In this document: positions 26,441-40,700 of the stretch, one piece after another | How positions within the stretch are numbered: the stretch's first letter is position 1 | How the letters are laid out: every line of letters starts with the position of its first letter | Origin: Fasciolopsis buskii | Taxonomy: Eukaryota > Platyhelminthes > Trematoda > Plagiorchiida > Fasciolidae | Length of the DNA: 64,000 bases | Assembly (NCBI GenBank): GCA_008360955.1 | Contig: LUCM01008860.1 | Span: 33,735 to 97,734, forward strand | Direction of reading: 5' to 3' | Notes under the pieces: generated by a model | The model's input: the letters and a program-made list of their open reading frames with translations, nothing else | Told to the model about the DNA's origin: nothing | Database searches by the model: none | Made by a program: the position numbers and the translations under genes

Positions 26441-28867
26441 TGTATATAAATAATCCTTAAATATGTCCATTTGGTTCGACCCCTCTGGGTTGGGAAGATT
26501 CGAAAATGTTCGAAATAAATTCCACCTGTAAAACACCAGAGAACCAAAGTGGGGGCGTTAATATCACGGTTACGGAATGGAGCAAAACATCTTTGGTATA
26601 ATGAACTGTGTTTAAAAGACCTTAGGCGAAATCACAAATGCATGGGTGATTGTGAAATTAGATAAGATCTTCTCGGGTTTGTATTCAGAGAATTCTCGAA
26701 TTAGGTGCTGGGTATAGGCAATCACAAAATCTGGCCTGTCCATTGTAGGCAGTCAAAAAAAACCAGACTTATGACATGATGGAATTGGAATTTGTTTAGG
26801 GGAAGACTGATGCTCTCGGGTGACATTCACACGTGGGTTTGTCTCACGAGCTTCGTCCCATCTTGGTCCCGATCGAGGGAACAGAGAAAAAGGATGTGTC
26901 TGAAGAACCAATTCATCTAGTGATGAAGTCAGTAATTAGAAACTGTTATGCACTCGATATAAATGAATCAACCATGACCGATTACACGTTATCCAGGATT
27001 CTCACGAAGATTTCATTCGATGCTTTGTCACTCACGGACTGTTTTTTTCTTAGGAACTGTTCTACTCCGTAAAATATACGCCTGCAAAAGATGGTTCTGC
27101 AGTACGGCGGGTGTTTTGGAAAAACGGAAGTATGATGACAATTTACTTTTGAAAAAGAGCAATCATATTAACAGAAGATTGACCGGATACGCCAGCTTCC
27201 TCATTTAACGGGCTTCAGGTGACTGCTACCCACTTCCTGGAAATGGCGTTATATATATATATGTATATAATCAAGAGAAGTGAGGAGATGCTAAGTTAGC
27301 GAGACACATTGCGGACTTTGATAGGGAGACTAATGAAGTTGAATGAGGTCAGGATAACGCTGCGATCCGTTCTTTCCAATGCGATTCCACGAATTGCACG
27401 GAATTCATCGGTCTTATTGGGTAAGAATAGTTTCTTTTAATTCGCTCTCGGAATGGTCTTAGGTGTCAAATATATTCAAAGATACCTTTTGTGTTAAGTA
27501 GTAGTGTGACGTGCTTAGGGAGGGAGATCTTCCAAGAAATGTTTTGGCCGGCCTGGCATATGCCGGAACAGAAAACCCCACGTGAGCACGAAGCCGAGTA
27601 CGAGTACCAGCTAGCATGAAAACTTACATAACCAAATGCTGGATGACATCTCGCTACTTGTTCGTTACTGTGTTTCGCCCAGCGAAAGTGTACTGTCCAC
27701 AGTGTTTCGTACTTCACCCGAAAATCGGAATACCTCCAAAGCTCGGACCATACGCCGATCCTGCAGAAGCAACAACCCCTGCCAATCGTGCTCTTTCGTC
27801 CAAAGGGCAATTAATACAATTTCGCTTCTATCCTCACGTGACTTTTCCCTCTGTTCGTGTGTTCGATTCACGTTGGTACTAATTCGTGTTGCACCTGTTT
27901 CAGACTTGTCGGTATCTGGTTCTGCCTAGTAGTCTGTTGAACCAGAATCGGGTTGTTCACCTAGGTTGGAGTCAACAACACGAAATTTGGTGTTATTGAG
28001 AAAATGTCATTTTGAAATCCTGAATGATACTGAGGCAGTTTGTACGAGTTGTGTGCAAGATAAACGACTCGTAAAAATCATTTTGTCCGTTTTATGTAAT
28101 TTTAACCATTGTTCCAGTCTTCAACTGCAGGACTAGAGTCACAAACAGGAGGCGAGGTTGAAAGTTACCAAAATACTGCCTTGAGAAATTCGGTTTCATG
28201 ATTCGTCCGTGAAACGGAGCATGGAAGAGGGAAACTACGTACCGTGACAGTCCCTCCGGAAAAGTTTCCGTGGAACAGATTGAGAAACTATTCGTTGCAC
28301 GAACATGACAGGTTTTGTATCCTTCAATAGGTCTGTGGTACAATTCAGCAAACCGTTTACAACTGGCTCTCCTCTAGTCCGCATTTTCAGGCACAACCGT
28401 GTACTATAATCATCCGAACTGGGAAGATCACAGTGAACAAAGCATTTATTTAATGTCAAAATTGCAATTTTTTCTAGTTCTCCCAAAGCTTTCAAATTGA
28501 CGTTAATCGACTGGCAAAAAGGCTTGGGTGCAGACTGGAATTTCCTTACATTCGCGCCAAGTGACCCCTTTTTATAAGCACCGAATACTGGCTCAAATAG
28601 TTAAAATCGTGGTATCGTTTTGAAAATGAGTATCCCGGGGACCAATCTTTTCAGCAAAATGTTATTTCTCCACTCGGCGCCCAGGAATAATATCTACTTG
28701 GTCACACCTTTAAATAAGATCAGTTAGGTTGAAGAAAATTAAAAAAAATAGGAGATCGAAACAGTCTGGCTTTTCGTTGCCTCTGAATTTCCGTGTTGAA
28801 TTTTGCTGAACCGATTTTATGTTGAATTAATGCACCACTGTTTTGTGGGTCATCCTTCGAGTATTAT

Positions 28868-29043
28868 TTATTCTTTATCCTTTAATTCCTTTGGTAATGA
28901 AGCGAAAGTGCACACTGATTTTCCGGAAGGTGGCCGCGGCCAGCAGAGGGCTGCCAAGTGGGGAAGTTGATCGGCGGTGGGCGGACTCGAACCCGCAATC
29001 TTGGCGTCCAAACGCCACGGCCTTATTCGTTTGTCCACCGCCG
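28868..29043 (-). repeat. SINE-A copy 6, best-preserved tRNA head
   Basis: Reverse copy. Read on the - strand, the head has a 7-bp acceptor-like stem (GGCGGTG with CACCGCC), a 5-bp T-stem (GCGGG with CCGCC) around TTCGAGT, and a 5-bp anticodon-like stem (TGGCG with CGCCA). Body and tail match the other copies. Confidence 0.85.
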
Positions 29044-32000
29044 GTTTCCAATATTGTTCAAATAGATTGCGAGGGTTATGTTTGCTAACGGAGTCCATTC
29101 TAACACCACGTTTTGCTAATAATTACTTGTTTATTGTTTTGTCGAGAACTGTCCCATAGTTTACAACTGTCGCATTGCGATTTGACAAAGGACTAAGTTG
29201 AAAAGTAACCAGTCTCGATTGGAGTACAGGTGTAAAAATAGGGGATTTTTTGGCGAAACCCGTAACAAATTTCTGTATCGATCAAAGACAAACGTTTCAT
29301 CTCGTTAGGGACTAGAAACAAGCAGAATTGGGTCACAACAAACGGAACTCAGTCGACTGTCTACCTTTGACCATCCTAATCATTTTATCTGTAGAAAAAC
29401 CCATTTAGTTTACAGGCTCACCTACCCCTTTTAATAGTTCAAAACTTACGGGGATCAGACTCCCAGCAGCTAATTTGGTACTTCACTCGAGTAGCGATTT
29501 TCAATGCGGAATAGTAAAGCGTGGTGAGTAGACCAACTGCTGTGACCCGAACACCGTTCGCATTGTCAAGAGTTAAGACTTACACTTGTTGTATACCGAA
29601 GGTAGATTAATGCATGCAGTACTACTCAGATCGGTTTCATTAACTTCTTGTCGTATCGATCGAGTACACGTCTGTTTCATATAAATTGAGCATTTGGCCT
29701 CATACGTAAACACATTGAGCTACTGCTGAATTATTGTCTAACTTGTCCTGGTCTACAGTCTGCCCTGATTCCATCCTGTGTCTCTCTGTCTTGTCACGTG
29801 ATCATGTGCATTTTACGATTTACGATCGCATGTACAAATAAATCCCTAAAAATATACTGTTTGCTCATTTACAAGTGCAACCATATCGTGTGTGATTCAT
29901 CTACTTCAGGTACAGTGAAAAGAATGAACCTAAAACAGACACGTGCATTGTCCGTGGAACTAGCATTTCCTTCTCATAAGTGAGACCTGGTCCATTATTC
30001 TTGTTGTTTGGAAGTATTGGTCTGTCCCACAGGGTACCTGTCTAATATATTTGTATTCCACATGCTACACAGTGCACTGGTAGAAACCTAGCATTCTGGA
30101 CTATGGGCCGGGGAATGCTCAAAGCATACGTCAGTTGTATGAAAGCACCATGTAAGAGTTTTCTGGTTTGTTGAACGTAACCTTCTTTACAGTACAAGTT
30201 AGTTTCGCTTCAGAAAAACAGATAATACCTTTGGCTTTCTTACCAATCGTATTCAGCTGCTAAAATTACGAACTGGCATTCTGTGATTGCCCAGAGGTGG
30301 AACTGATCGAAAACCTCCTGGGAGTTTATTATACAGACGTATGCTTGTTTCCATGGGAAGGTTTTGGCTCATTGAATGATTTAAGTTCTATCCGTCTTGA
30401 TGAAACAATGAAAATCAAATCATAGATCATTCATCGCATTATCAGGCACGCGTCTGAACTTACGTCCACGAGGAGCGGAGGAAATGGTAGTCGCGTTTTT
30501 CAACATTTTAGCGACTAGTCAGTCTAGTCGAAATGTTTTAATTAGCAGAAACGAGTGCGACCACGATTATTTGTAATGATTCGACATTACTATTACCGTG
30601 ACTAACCTTTTTCAAGGCAGGTTTACGAATGCAATGATTCGATCTAGTCGTCAAACTAAGTACTAGGGTCTTTGTGAAATTAGAAGAGTGCCATTTCTCT
30701 AGACACTCATAATTCTATAGCCAAAGCTTCGTCTTCGTGAAGACCACTGCTCAGTTAAATTTCCGATGTTTTGTGTAGACATCAAACGAAAGGGTCAACC
30801 AATTCATGTTCATCGTCTACTTCTATCTAATGAATAAATCCATCTAGCTTTGGCTGGGATGCACGTGACTTTGATTACCAATGTACAATAGTCGGGGAAA
30901 AAAGAAATGAACACGTGTCGAAACTTTTTAATTATCTGCACCCAGAGGTGAGAAACTCGTTGAATTTTCACAGGTTATGAGCATACAGACTTACCAAGCT
31001 ACTCAACAAACAAAATTTGTTCTTATAGCCAACGAACAGACTACTGATATTCGTTTTTTCCCCTCCAAAACATATCATATTGGATTTAAAATTCTAATGT
31101 ATTATAGGATAGCGAAGATGTAAGCCACACAGCCGACGACATTGCGCATAGCATGTGTTCAAAGCTAAGTGGAGCAATAAAGAATCAACATGGGCAAACA
31201 AACTAGGTCATCTTATGTGCCTGATGTGATGTGTTTGCTTGCCAACAGAGACTGTTTGTCTGTGACTCTAAGACACTTGTTCGACTATCTCTTGCCCCAT
31301 TCCAACAAAAACGAGTGGATGATTCTTAAAGTAGAAGCTATCTGTTCCCGACTGGTTACTAGGGCAGTTGGGGATTTTTGTGCTGGAACGGAACACAGTG
31401 ATCATGCCAATGGTAAAATGAGGGAGGGGGTCTGTGGCAAAATGACACCGAGAAAGGGGTAGGTGTCAGGATAGAATGCAAAGTCGATAAAAACAAATTT
31501 CCTGTTGCATTCAAGATGAACTTAATCCGGAATGTGTTTGGGAAAACCAGATGTCATGTAAAAATATGTTGTCAACATTTAAAAAAATTCGCTAAACGGA
31601 AATTGTGATTTGCAATGGATTTTATTCACTACCGGTGTCAGTACAACTTGAATCACATAATACCCAACTTCCTCCAACGATGTTTAGAAAAATTCACAAT
31701 CTGGTGTCAAACGTCAAAAGCCTTACGAGGACCCAGAATTCACACAAAATGTCAAGTGTACCTAAACCCGTCGCATCCAGCGGTCAATGTCAGGAGCCGG
31801 AGAGCAGATATTCATTAGTCTGGTCAGCCAACACTCCAACAAGTGAACTATCATGGCACCCACCATCACCCATTCGATCTCGTCGCGTACATGTGCATGT
31901 TCCATTGTCAAATCACACACAGACACCATACACCTGGATTTTCGCTTGAAAATGAACAATTCAACTCCTGTTGAAATGGTAGTGCCGGTAGCGGCCCTGT

Positions 32001-35000
32001 GGTTCGAACGACAACTGGATTGTCAATCCCGCGCGATATTTCAATTCTGTCATTCTGACCCCGTTTGGTGCAAAAACAATTCTGCAATGATGTATCACAT
32101 TCGATTACAGTTGAAAACAATAAGACCGGTCATCAAGTCGATAAAAATAGCACTTCTATTTTGCATTTTGACTGTTCGCCGAATATTCTTTGCCTAACCC
32201 GGATAGTGATGGTCGACTGTCGAGCGACAGAGGGTGGAGATAGGCAGTGATTTTGACAATACATCATCCTTTACCTTTGGATGCATGAAAAACAAACATG
32301 TCGAAAATTGCATTGTAAAAATTGTTACTCGATTTGATCAGTTACTATTTGTTCTTATTGTTTTCACTTATCGGAGAGTTTAATTCCCTCGTTAATTTTA
32401 CACTTTTCCCGACGTTCAAAGCGCCCGGTATATCGACAGGCATGTGAGAAACCAAGGTAGCACTAAGTGAATGTTTTGAGAAGCTTGGAAATTACGGTTT
32501 CCTCGAAAAGTTCTCGTTAAATATGATACAATACGAAGTTTGAATAAAGACGAATAGCGGATGACGACCGAGGTGCGGAACAATGAGTGTTATCATTTGC
32601 AGTTGTTAGTCACAATAATGACGAAATGTGTAACCAGACGGGAAAGAACAAAGCGATATTTATTCAAGAATGTATATCGTTGATATCCATGGTAACGCGT
32701 CGATAATCGATGAGTCTGTTCTTATCTTGGACGACTATTTCGGATCTTTTCCGTATACAAGAAGTCACTTTACATCAGGAAATTATCTTGCATCCCCAGT
32801 TCACAGTTTGACAGGTTTATTGAAACAACGCTTCGTAACAGTCACTCGGTTTGTTTAGACTGCTAGTTGGAGCGGATTAAAACCACGCCTTCTTAACTCA
32901 AGATCTGACCAATTGGTGTAATTGCTAACAAAATGGGCGGTCACACATGCTAGCAAATCTGACACGTACCGTTCGGGAAGAAAGAACTCAGGAGAGCTAA
33001 CTCAAAAAAACCCTAAAGAGGCATTGTTCACTAAACTCACGAACGCTTAATCACGTGAACACCGCCGAATGGTCGCTGAGTACGAACCCTACTGGTAGGG
33101 TAACAAACCATGCATGGTATCCACACGTGGGTCTGAATCTCGCCGAAATCAAAGAATTCACATTAGATCGGCTGAGCGCCAATCGAGCACGCTAAACCGA
33201 ATTCCAAAGTTGACTGTCTAAAGCAATGTTCTAGAACAATGGCTCAAAGACATTTCACTAAGTGCAGCCAGTTTGTCATTTGAATAAATTAACTTTGTCA
33301 TGTGGTTAAGAAAAGCGGTTGAAAATCACATCCTCAGAAGCAGTGAACTTTCATAGTTACTATCGACAAAAATGATGACTTTATTCTGAAGTGACAGCTC
33401 ACCGTTCAATTCATGGTGTGTGTAACCGAATCAACGGCTGATTTATGACCAATGTCTTGGAGCTCCACGTGAGGCCACAAAAATCGTGCCACTGAAGTCA
33501 TGACAAAAAAATCGAATTTTGGTCGGGCATTAAGACATTAGTCGCCAATCTATTTTATCTCCAACTTAGAACCGTTCCTTCCTGCCGACATTAGCAAGAA
33601 CAGTGAAGTCAGGCTAAGCAATATCAGTCTCCAATCGAATGTCACTCGCATATATCCGTTTATCACAGTCAGCGTAAATTAGCCGATTAGTTAGCTAGTC
33701 ATTTTGGCTCACATCTGGTAACTGACTTTATCTTGCAGCTTACTTTACTCTGTTTGCCGGTAGATCTAATTAGTTCGTTCTTTCCGCAATTGTGTTCACT
33801 CTTCATCACAGTACGATATATGGAGACTCATTATCCTCTCTCTACCTGACTGTTCGATCGGTTTCCGAGACCGTCCAGCAAGGTCCGCATGACTATGGCT
33901 TGAATATGATTAAAGTAACTTGCCCGTCCATCGACAGTTGTCAAATAACCATAGTCGAATCACCTCAGCAACGACCACTTCTCCGTGGCTTCTTTCCTGA
34001 ACGAGTTCACATTGTTATGATTTAAGGGAATAGTAAACAACTTCACAAATGGAACACAACATGTTAGAATTGTAAACCAGCTTTGTTGTCGCGATACAAA
34101 ACAAAAAATAATTAAACTTTACACTAGTCATCTATCATCATTGTATTGTTTACGCGCAGGTTTTATGTGCGATGATCTTAAAATAGGTTTGATTGTCCCG
34201 GCCGTCCAGTACCGTTACTCAGCCTGGTAGTCGGAAAACGCGCGGATACTCAACATTACCGGCTTCCCGTTCGTTTGGACGAGAAAAACGATTTGTTTTC
34301 GGAAATAAAAATCAAAAAGCATGAATCAAATCGATCAATCAAATTAGATTCTGTTGTGGTCAACAGTATACAAATAGGTGACCTTCGATGAGATCACCGG
34401 TTGCTCTATTACAAATTGAGTGAATGAAAATCACATGTGTCAACTGAAAATTTGATTGCCTTGTTTAATTTATTGCTAGCTCACTAACTCTTCCGACTTC
34501 CACTAGTTAGGTAGCATTTTCTTCTTTGGAATAGTGTCATGAACAAGGAAATTCAAGTGACCGACGGCTCGGCTTCCACCCAACGACGATGCGTTCGCCC
34601 TGAAGCTTTGGAACTCGGTGCGGATATCTACGGGCCTCGAAATCATGCCGGAAGATTGTTATTTCAAAGAAGTTAACTAATTGTTGACTGTTTTTTCCCC
34701 TATAGAAAACAAGCAAACATTTTGGCTTTCTAACCAAAGTGAGTTTTGTTCAATAGGACAAAAAGTGAAATGAAAAATTGATGAATACCTACCAGTCGGT
34801 TTAGATTTCTAAAGTGAACATTTTTCTTCGTTGTTCTCGGTTTTTTCCAAAAAAAACACCTCTTGTCGTTTCGGTTGGTTACATAGGCACTAGGAGTGAT
34901 GTTCTTTCAAAATTGCTCCCACAAGTCTTCAATCGGATAAAAACTATTTTCATCCGGATTCATACGGTTATCTGAAATGTTGCGGGAACCTAATACCGTT

Positions 35001-35357
35001 CCCAAGTGCTGATGTACGGACAGAATAGTTTCTGTGCTTAAAGACATAAAGCGAACGGTGATTTCAAAGGGTTTTGTAACAATCGATTCCAGTTCTACCA
35101 GTTTTGAAATCGATTGAACGATTTGATCAAGAGAGTCATCGCTGATCGTCTACAATAAATACCTTTGTACACGGGACACCTTTCATTCCATAGCTCATAT
35201 TCGTTTGGCAAACTTACAATAAAACACAAAAGTAAGCTTACAGCGCACAATCGACTTAATTGCATTTCTTGATCCTTTATCTTGATGTGTACTGTCCAAT
35301 AAACTGAAATTGCTTGACATTCTAGAATTTGTGGAGTTATTACAAATATAAGATACT
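29044..35357. other. Unassigned DNA
   Basis: Apart from hammerhead-like copy E near 30600 nothing was recognised in over 6 kb. Confidence 0.5.
30579..30630. repeat. Diverged hammerhead-like core, copy E
   Basis: TTCGACATTACTATTACCGT then GACTAACCTTTTTCAAGGCA resembles copy A; the core is further decayed. Confidence 0.4.
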
Positions 35358-35446
35358 CTGCACCTCAGCGGGATCCGAACGAACTCACGAAGGTAACTCA
35401 CAAATTTGAACCTTGAGTGCCCTACCAGATGGGTTATGAGGCCATT
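35358..35446 (-). repeat. tRNA-like repeat, family C
   Basis: On the - strand: GGCCTCATAACCCATCTGG, TAGGGCACTC (A-box-like) and a weak B box GTTCGGATCCC. It shares its start with the copy near 46916. Confidence 0.45.
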
Positions 35447-37374
35447 ATAGAGGGAGTCAGGAAATCTCACCCAAAAATTCATCGTTACACGTTAAGATCA
35501 TATGAACGCACAACATTTATTGCGGTGAAATTCTGAGTCGACTTATCTGTTGATCGATCTATCAATCAGTCAATAAATCAATTTATCTCTCCATGTATCC
35601 ACTTGCCTATCTTTTATGCAATCGGAAAAAGCAAAACTTATATGAGTGATGTTAGTTAAGTCGTTTAACCGGAAAAGTGGTCACCGGGACTGATATTCGG
35701 TAGAACGATTACACCCCGACTTCGCGCCTTTTAACTCTTCTTTTCACATCTGATATCAACGACTGGCTATACATTTCTCTTGTCCAACTTCTGAAATCTG
35801 TCGAGAATGGAATCCTGTCCTGATCTAAGCCATAACTGGTATTTTTTTACCAGCAATTATCTTAAACTATTCCCTTTCACAGACTGAAAATGCACAGCTT
35901 GCCAGGAGAAAATCGGTCGATCAGAGAGAGACAGGCGCGCAATGTACTTGGGCTCCGCACTTTACACACTTAAATTGTTGAACAATAAATGATAGAGATC
36001 TGCGACCAACAAAGGAACCACGTGCACAGTTGGTGATCCAGACTCGTCCAGCAATTGTTACGAATCGTACGCACCAACGAGCTCCTGTGGTTGGTTCCGA
36101 TCGGTGAAGGATTGATGTTGAGTTACTGGATCGCCACACAGGAATGATCTGTCCGATTCGCACCTCGATCGGTTATCTGTGATGAGCATGCTGGCGTCTG
36201 TTTGAAGTTCGTAGACATTTCTTTCTGTAGTCACCCGTTCGGTACGAATCGAATTTGTCTGCATATAAATTCCAGCTGCTCATTCGTTCTAAATTATATA
36301 TCGCCCACCTGCTATCAAGTATCGCACAGCACAAGCACTTCGATGGTGTCTGACAAAGTGACAGACTGATTTGAACTGCTCACTTCATTTCGTATTTTGA
36401 TTCATATACTTTTAACTAATTTCAATACTTTTGGATAATTCTTTTCTACTAATTGCATGCATTGACTGAAAGTTTGTACGTTTGATTTGCTGTAGATTTC
36501 AACCAGGCTTGAATCAATATTGTGAGCCGTTGACCTTATTAATAATCAAACTGTTTGATCTGACTGATTCTGTTAGTCCCTTATGGTAATCTCAAATGTG
36601 GTTTTGTAAAAAATGTTAGTCAAAACATTTCACAAATGAGAAGTCTAGTACTATGTTCATCTTACAAAATCGTTACTTCAAATGTATTTTCATGTCATTT
36701 AATAATCGTTTACACGGTTCCCGTGATTATGAATCAAATAACCCGGTCTTTGGCACTCGAGTGTAGCGGGTCAGAGTCAGATTGCAAGGAATCACCGGAT
36801 CTGACTTTTCGTAGTTGATTTCTTCGAGCAATTTAGAATGAACGAGAGTACTTTGCCTAACGAAAACAATCAGAAAAATGTCTTAGTGACAAAACACTAG
36901 TGCTTAAAAATGGATTGTTTCACCTCATTGATTTTAAATTCTTCATCAGTATGTTGAATCCAGGGAAGCAATCTCCCAGCAATCAAATCGACCTTTAACA
37001 TCAAGATAGACAGTTGAAAATACTGCCATTATCGATCTAAACGAGACATAACTGCAAAGTCGAACAGAGGAAAAACTAATCTATTTGACCAAGGGGTTCT
37101 AATCTGACCAATTTCAATTCGGCGAGCGGTTCATTTTGCTTATCAGGTCCGGGCGTGTGATGGGTCGTGAAGTTTAGCTGGAGTGTTACTGTACCTAAAA
37201 ATACATCTTGTAAAGTGTGAGTGCTGTGGATGGATTCCTCCTTCAAAGACATCAAGAAAATAAGAAAATCAACCATCATCCCTATTGAAATATCGTGCAT
37301 CGAGGAGAGTCGAATGTCATCTGAAACAAGTTCTACAGTCCTATTACCATCATTAGTTTACTTCTAGTGATATA

Positions 37375-37720
37375 GTGAAGCGGCTTTATTCAATAGTCAT
37401 TATAACTTATTCTTCCAAAGTTACTAAAGAGAACGTTCTAATTTGTCTAGAAACACAGTTGGTCGTGCAATCTGACCATCTCCAATTTGCATACAAACCG
37501 AAAAATGCTCGCTCTTGGTCTTTCAGTTTGTCTAGTTCATTGTATCCCCTATCCCTCGAACAATTCTATGGAATCTGTTCATTGCATATTTACGAATTCT
37601 TTCTCAAACTCGGTGTACCGATCTAGTCTTTTGTAGACGCTAGAAGTTTTCGACCATTGATTGGCTACCAAACTATTTCCCCGAACGTAGCAAGCCGAGA
37701 TGGGGTATGGATTTTCTTGA
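37375..37720 (+). pseudogene. CR1/Jockey-like reverse transcriptase fragment with frameshifts
   Basis: The first frame reads ITYSSKVTKENVLICLE and then SDHLQFAYKPK, which matches the reverse transcriptase fingers region (the S-x-KV-x-E block followed by LQFAY-x-P). The frame then shifts: SVHCIFTNSFSNSVYRSSLL, in the next frame, fits the strand leading to the first catalytic Asp block, and IDWLPNYFPERSK, in the third frame, fits the following WL-x-NYF-x-R motif. At least two frameshifts and several stops make it a pseudogene. This is an earlier part of the enzyme than the relic at 6413, so the two are not one split copy. Confidence 0.68.
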
Positions 37721-40700
37721 TCCACTGTCAACAGTGTTGGTTTATTTCGGGAAGTTGTACTTCAACCGACTGGAACACAGTGAATCGCCATTTCCAAAGT
37801 CTTTCATCAATGTTTTTTTTTCTGGCTCTACGATGCAGTCAATCCGTAAGTTTTGGCCTTTTGATGCGTGAAATCAAACGAATTCGCAACAGTCTGACAA
37901 CTGCCAGTCGTGTTCCATTCTTCCCCAGAGACCGTCTTCTGACTGTATTCGCCACTAAACAAAGTGACACGTGCCTAGCCCTAGCTCATATAGTATCACG
38001 AGATCCAAGATCAAGCCTTTGGGCAATCAGTTAATCCTTTCTCGTTCTTTCAGATCCATGCGACCTGAATTTTAGCTCCTCGTCCTTTAATAAACACGAA
38101 TCCAACGGAATGATACTGTTGCATCTAATTTTGTGACCGGGATTCGAAACAATCTCTATTCTCGGATGGAATGACATATGCACAGTTGTTAATATGCACA
38201 AGAAATTTCGCACCATCGAACTATTTCATAAGTCAAACGAATAGTGAAGGAGTTAAAAATTCGGATACCTGCAAGAAGCTTGGGGAGAATTCAACTAAAA
38301 TACCGAAATAGGATAGTTAAAAACGACAATCACTCATGCGAGTAATGGTGAACAATACCCTTAAACTTACTGACGAGTCACCTACGTGACAAATTCATTC
38401 AGATGGATGAAACCAAGTGAATTATGTTTGACGAAAGGGAACGATGCAAGTATTTCGTCTATTCTTTTCGGTCGTGAATGTAAAACGTGACAATTTGCCA
38501 CAAAGTTGACGTAATCGAATCGTTTAATGTACCAGTGTGCAATACAAACTCCAAACTACTGGCTACGCCTATCAGCGTATATTAGTCCGCGCTTTACGCA
38601 CAGAAACGTTTGACCTTGAATATTAGTCTATCTTAAAATCAACCTACACAGCTTTGTTCCGCCTGTCACTTTATTTTATCCGTAAAAGCGTGCAATGCAC
38701 AGTATTCTTCAAAATCTATTGTGTACAAATAGTAATGTTCGATAGTCACGATCGAGAAGAGTAAACGAAAATGCTTGTCTCTCGTCACATTTGTCTTTTA
38801 TCTGTCCCGATAAAATTAATCCAATGCTTTAAAAGCGGATGAGTCGAATTCCTGAAATACTACGCGCAAGATCCGGATTCAGTTCTGCCACGTTGTCGGT
38901 CCGGTCAGAGAAAAAGAATCCCAAATTGCGTAAAGTTTGGAATTGGCAATTCGTTGTCCAAATAAGAACTACGATTCGAAGTTGTCTGTACACTGTGCGG
39001 AGCATTGCTTATAAGAGTGAGAGTTTGTTCCGTTTTGGTCTGATTTCTCCGTTCTGTGTCCAATGCACCAGGCCAGATTCTTTTTTTTTGCACATCGGCA
39101 TCGTTTGTTTTGACGTTAAAATTGTGATCGGTATTGTACGAACTAAGCTCCTCACATCCGGTAAAGCGTCCGATTTCACTTCTATTGAGCTCACCGCTAA
39201 CTTAGTTAGGTCTGACAAAAGTCTCCGCTACTAATCATTTCCGACACCAGGAAGTACAAATACACTGCCTAATGATAACAAATTTCCGTCAAAAATAGAA
39301 CAGTATCCAATTCGATATGAATGACTGATTGGTCAAAATGAAACTGTTACCAAGCCGCCCAATCAATTGGTGATTCAGATAAACTTCCAATACGAGTATA
39401 TCAAAATTGAAGCTCGGGTTAATTTTATTTCGTGAGAAGTGATGTATTTTGGTGTCGGGGGACCGTGCGCTTTAATGTTGCCAAGAGAGCTAAAATGCCA
39501 GAAATCAAGCCGATATCCCAAGTTCGGTCTCATCTGTAATTATCATGTACGACATAGGGGGAACAGAGCGGTATTTTTGTACCCTGAAGTAACACGCGTT
39601 GGTAGAGATGTGGTGACAACTTTCACTGAGAACCAATAGGCCTGCTACGGTGCTTCAATAAGTTTTCGGTTATTTTAGCATGACACCAACAGAGTACAGT
39701 ACAACTTCATATTTGCCGCTGGTCTCATGAGAAGTTAGATCTTCTATTTTAATAGGCAAATTGTAAAGAGCCCACTGGGTCGTCGTATCGCGATATCAAA
39801 CATGTTTTGGGTTGAATTAAGGCGCAGGCTGTGTTATGCTTCCAAATGAGTCATACCTCATAATTAAGTGTGTTTCTAATCGAATTAATGTAAAATAGAT
39901 AAAAAGCACCTTACCGAATGAAACATTTACCAATTTCTAGTGCGGAGCACAACAAGCCTTCTTATGAGAAAATATCTCTTCTATAAAACGCCCGTTATCA
40001 AAGACCTCGGAGAGCGTTGACAAACTTTCCCTTACTCGTCTTGGCCCAGTGAAAAAGTCTTTTGCATTTTTTTCTTATCACGATGAAGAATTTTGGAGGA
40101 TGCAAGACAATGCGACAAGCTTCTTGAAGAATTTCCTATTAGAAACGACTCTTTACCAGCCTTTTGATAGTTATTGCTCAGTATGCATCCGTCAACAAAA
40201 TTAACGGGTCGCTGAATAACCATGTACAACATTCCCTTCTACTCCGGAAGATCAATGCTCTTCCCGGCTTGTTGCCTGATTAATCCACAAGCCACATTTG
40301 TTGACTATTGAAGAACTCTAATGGCTTTCTCACTTATTATGTAAAGGTCGATAAAATATTGGGAACATGCAACCGCAAAGTTAAGGAAAATGAATTATCT
40401 CATTCCTCAGCAGTAATATACATGAGGGGTTTTTATGTTTTCATGTGACAGATTTTTCCTTGTACCTTGATTTTCCATGTTCACATGAATTATCCTTAAC
40501 ATCGAAAGTCATCGAAATAACTCAATCTACAGCTAGACCTAATAAGAAAAATCCGTGAATACATTCACGATATTCGTTGAAATTTCCATACTCAATCATC
40601 CAACCATCGGTAGCAAGTTTTTATACCCAAGAGTCTTTCGCGTAAGCTTTTCTCGGACTGCCTAACCATGGAATATGCCTTCCTCACTTACTTCTATCCC

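Larger units (their letters stand above)
24616..28867. other. Unassigned DNA with GT and AT tracts
   Basis: Overlapping open frames on both strands at 27466-27929 show no domain; otherwise nothing recognised. Confidence 0.5.

Noticed and set aside
30508..30535. GCGACTAG and CTAGTCG hairpin followed by GAAA, resembling hammerhead stem II
   Set aside because: The upstream conserved core is missing and there is no second copy in this form.
37657..38034. 125-codon open frame on the + strand
   Set aside because: It overlaps the decayed CR1 reverse transcriptase in the wrong frame and then shows no domain.
38839..39234. 131-codon open frame on the + strand
   Set aside because: No motif, no splice context, and overlapping open frames on the other strand; chance length is plausible.
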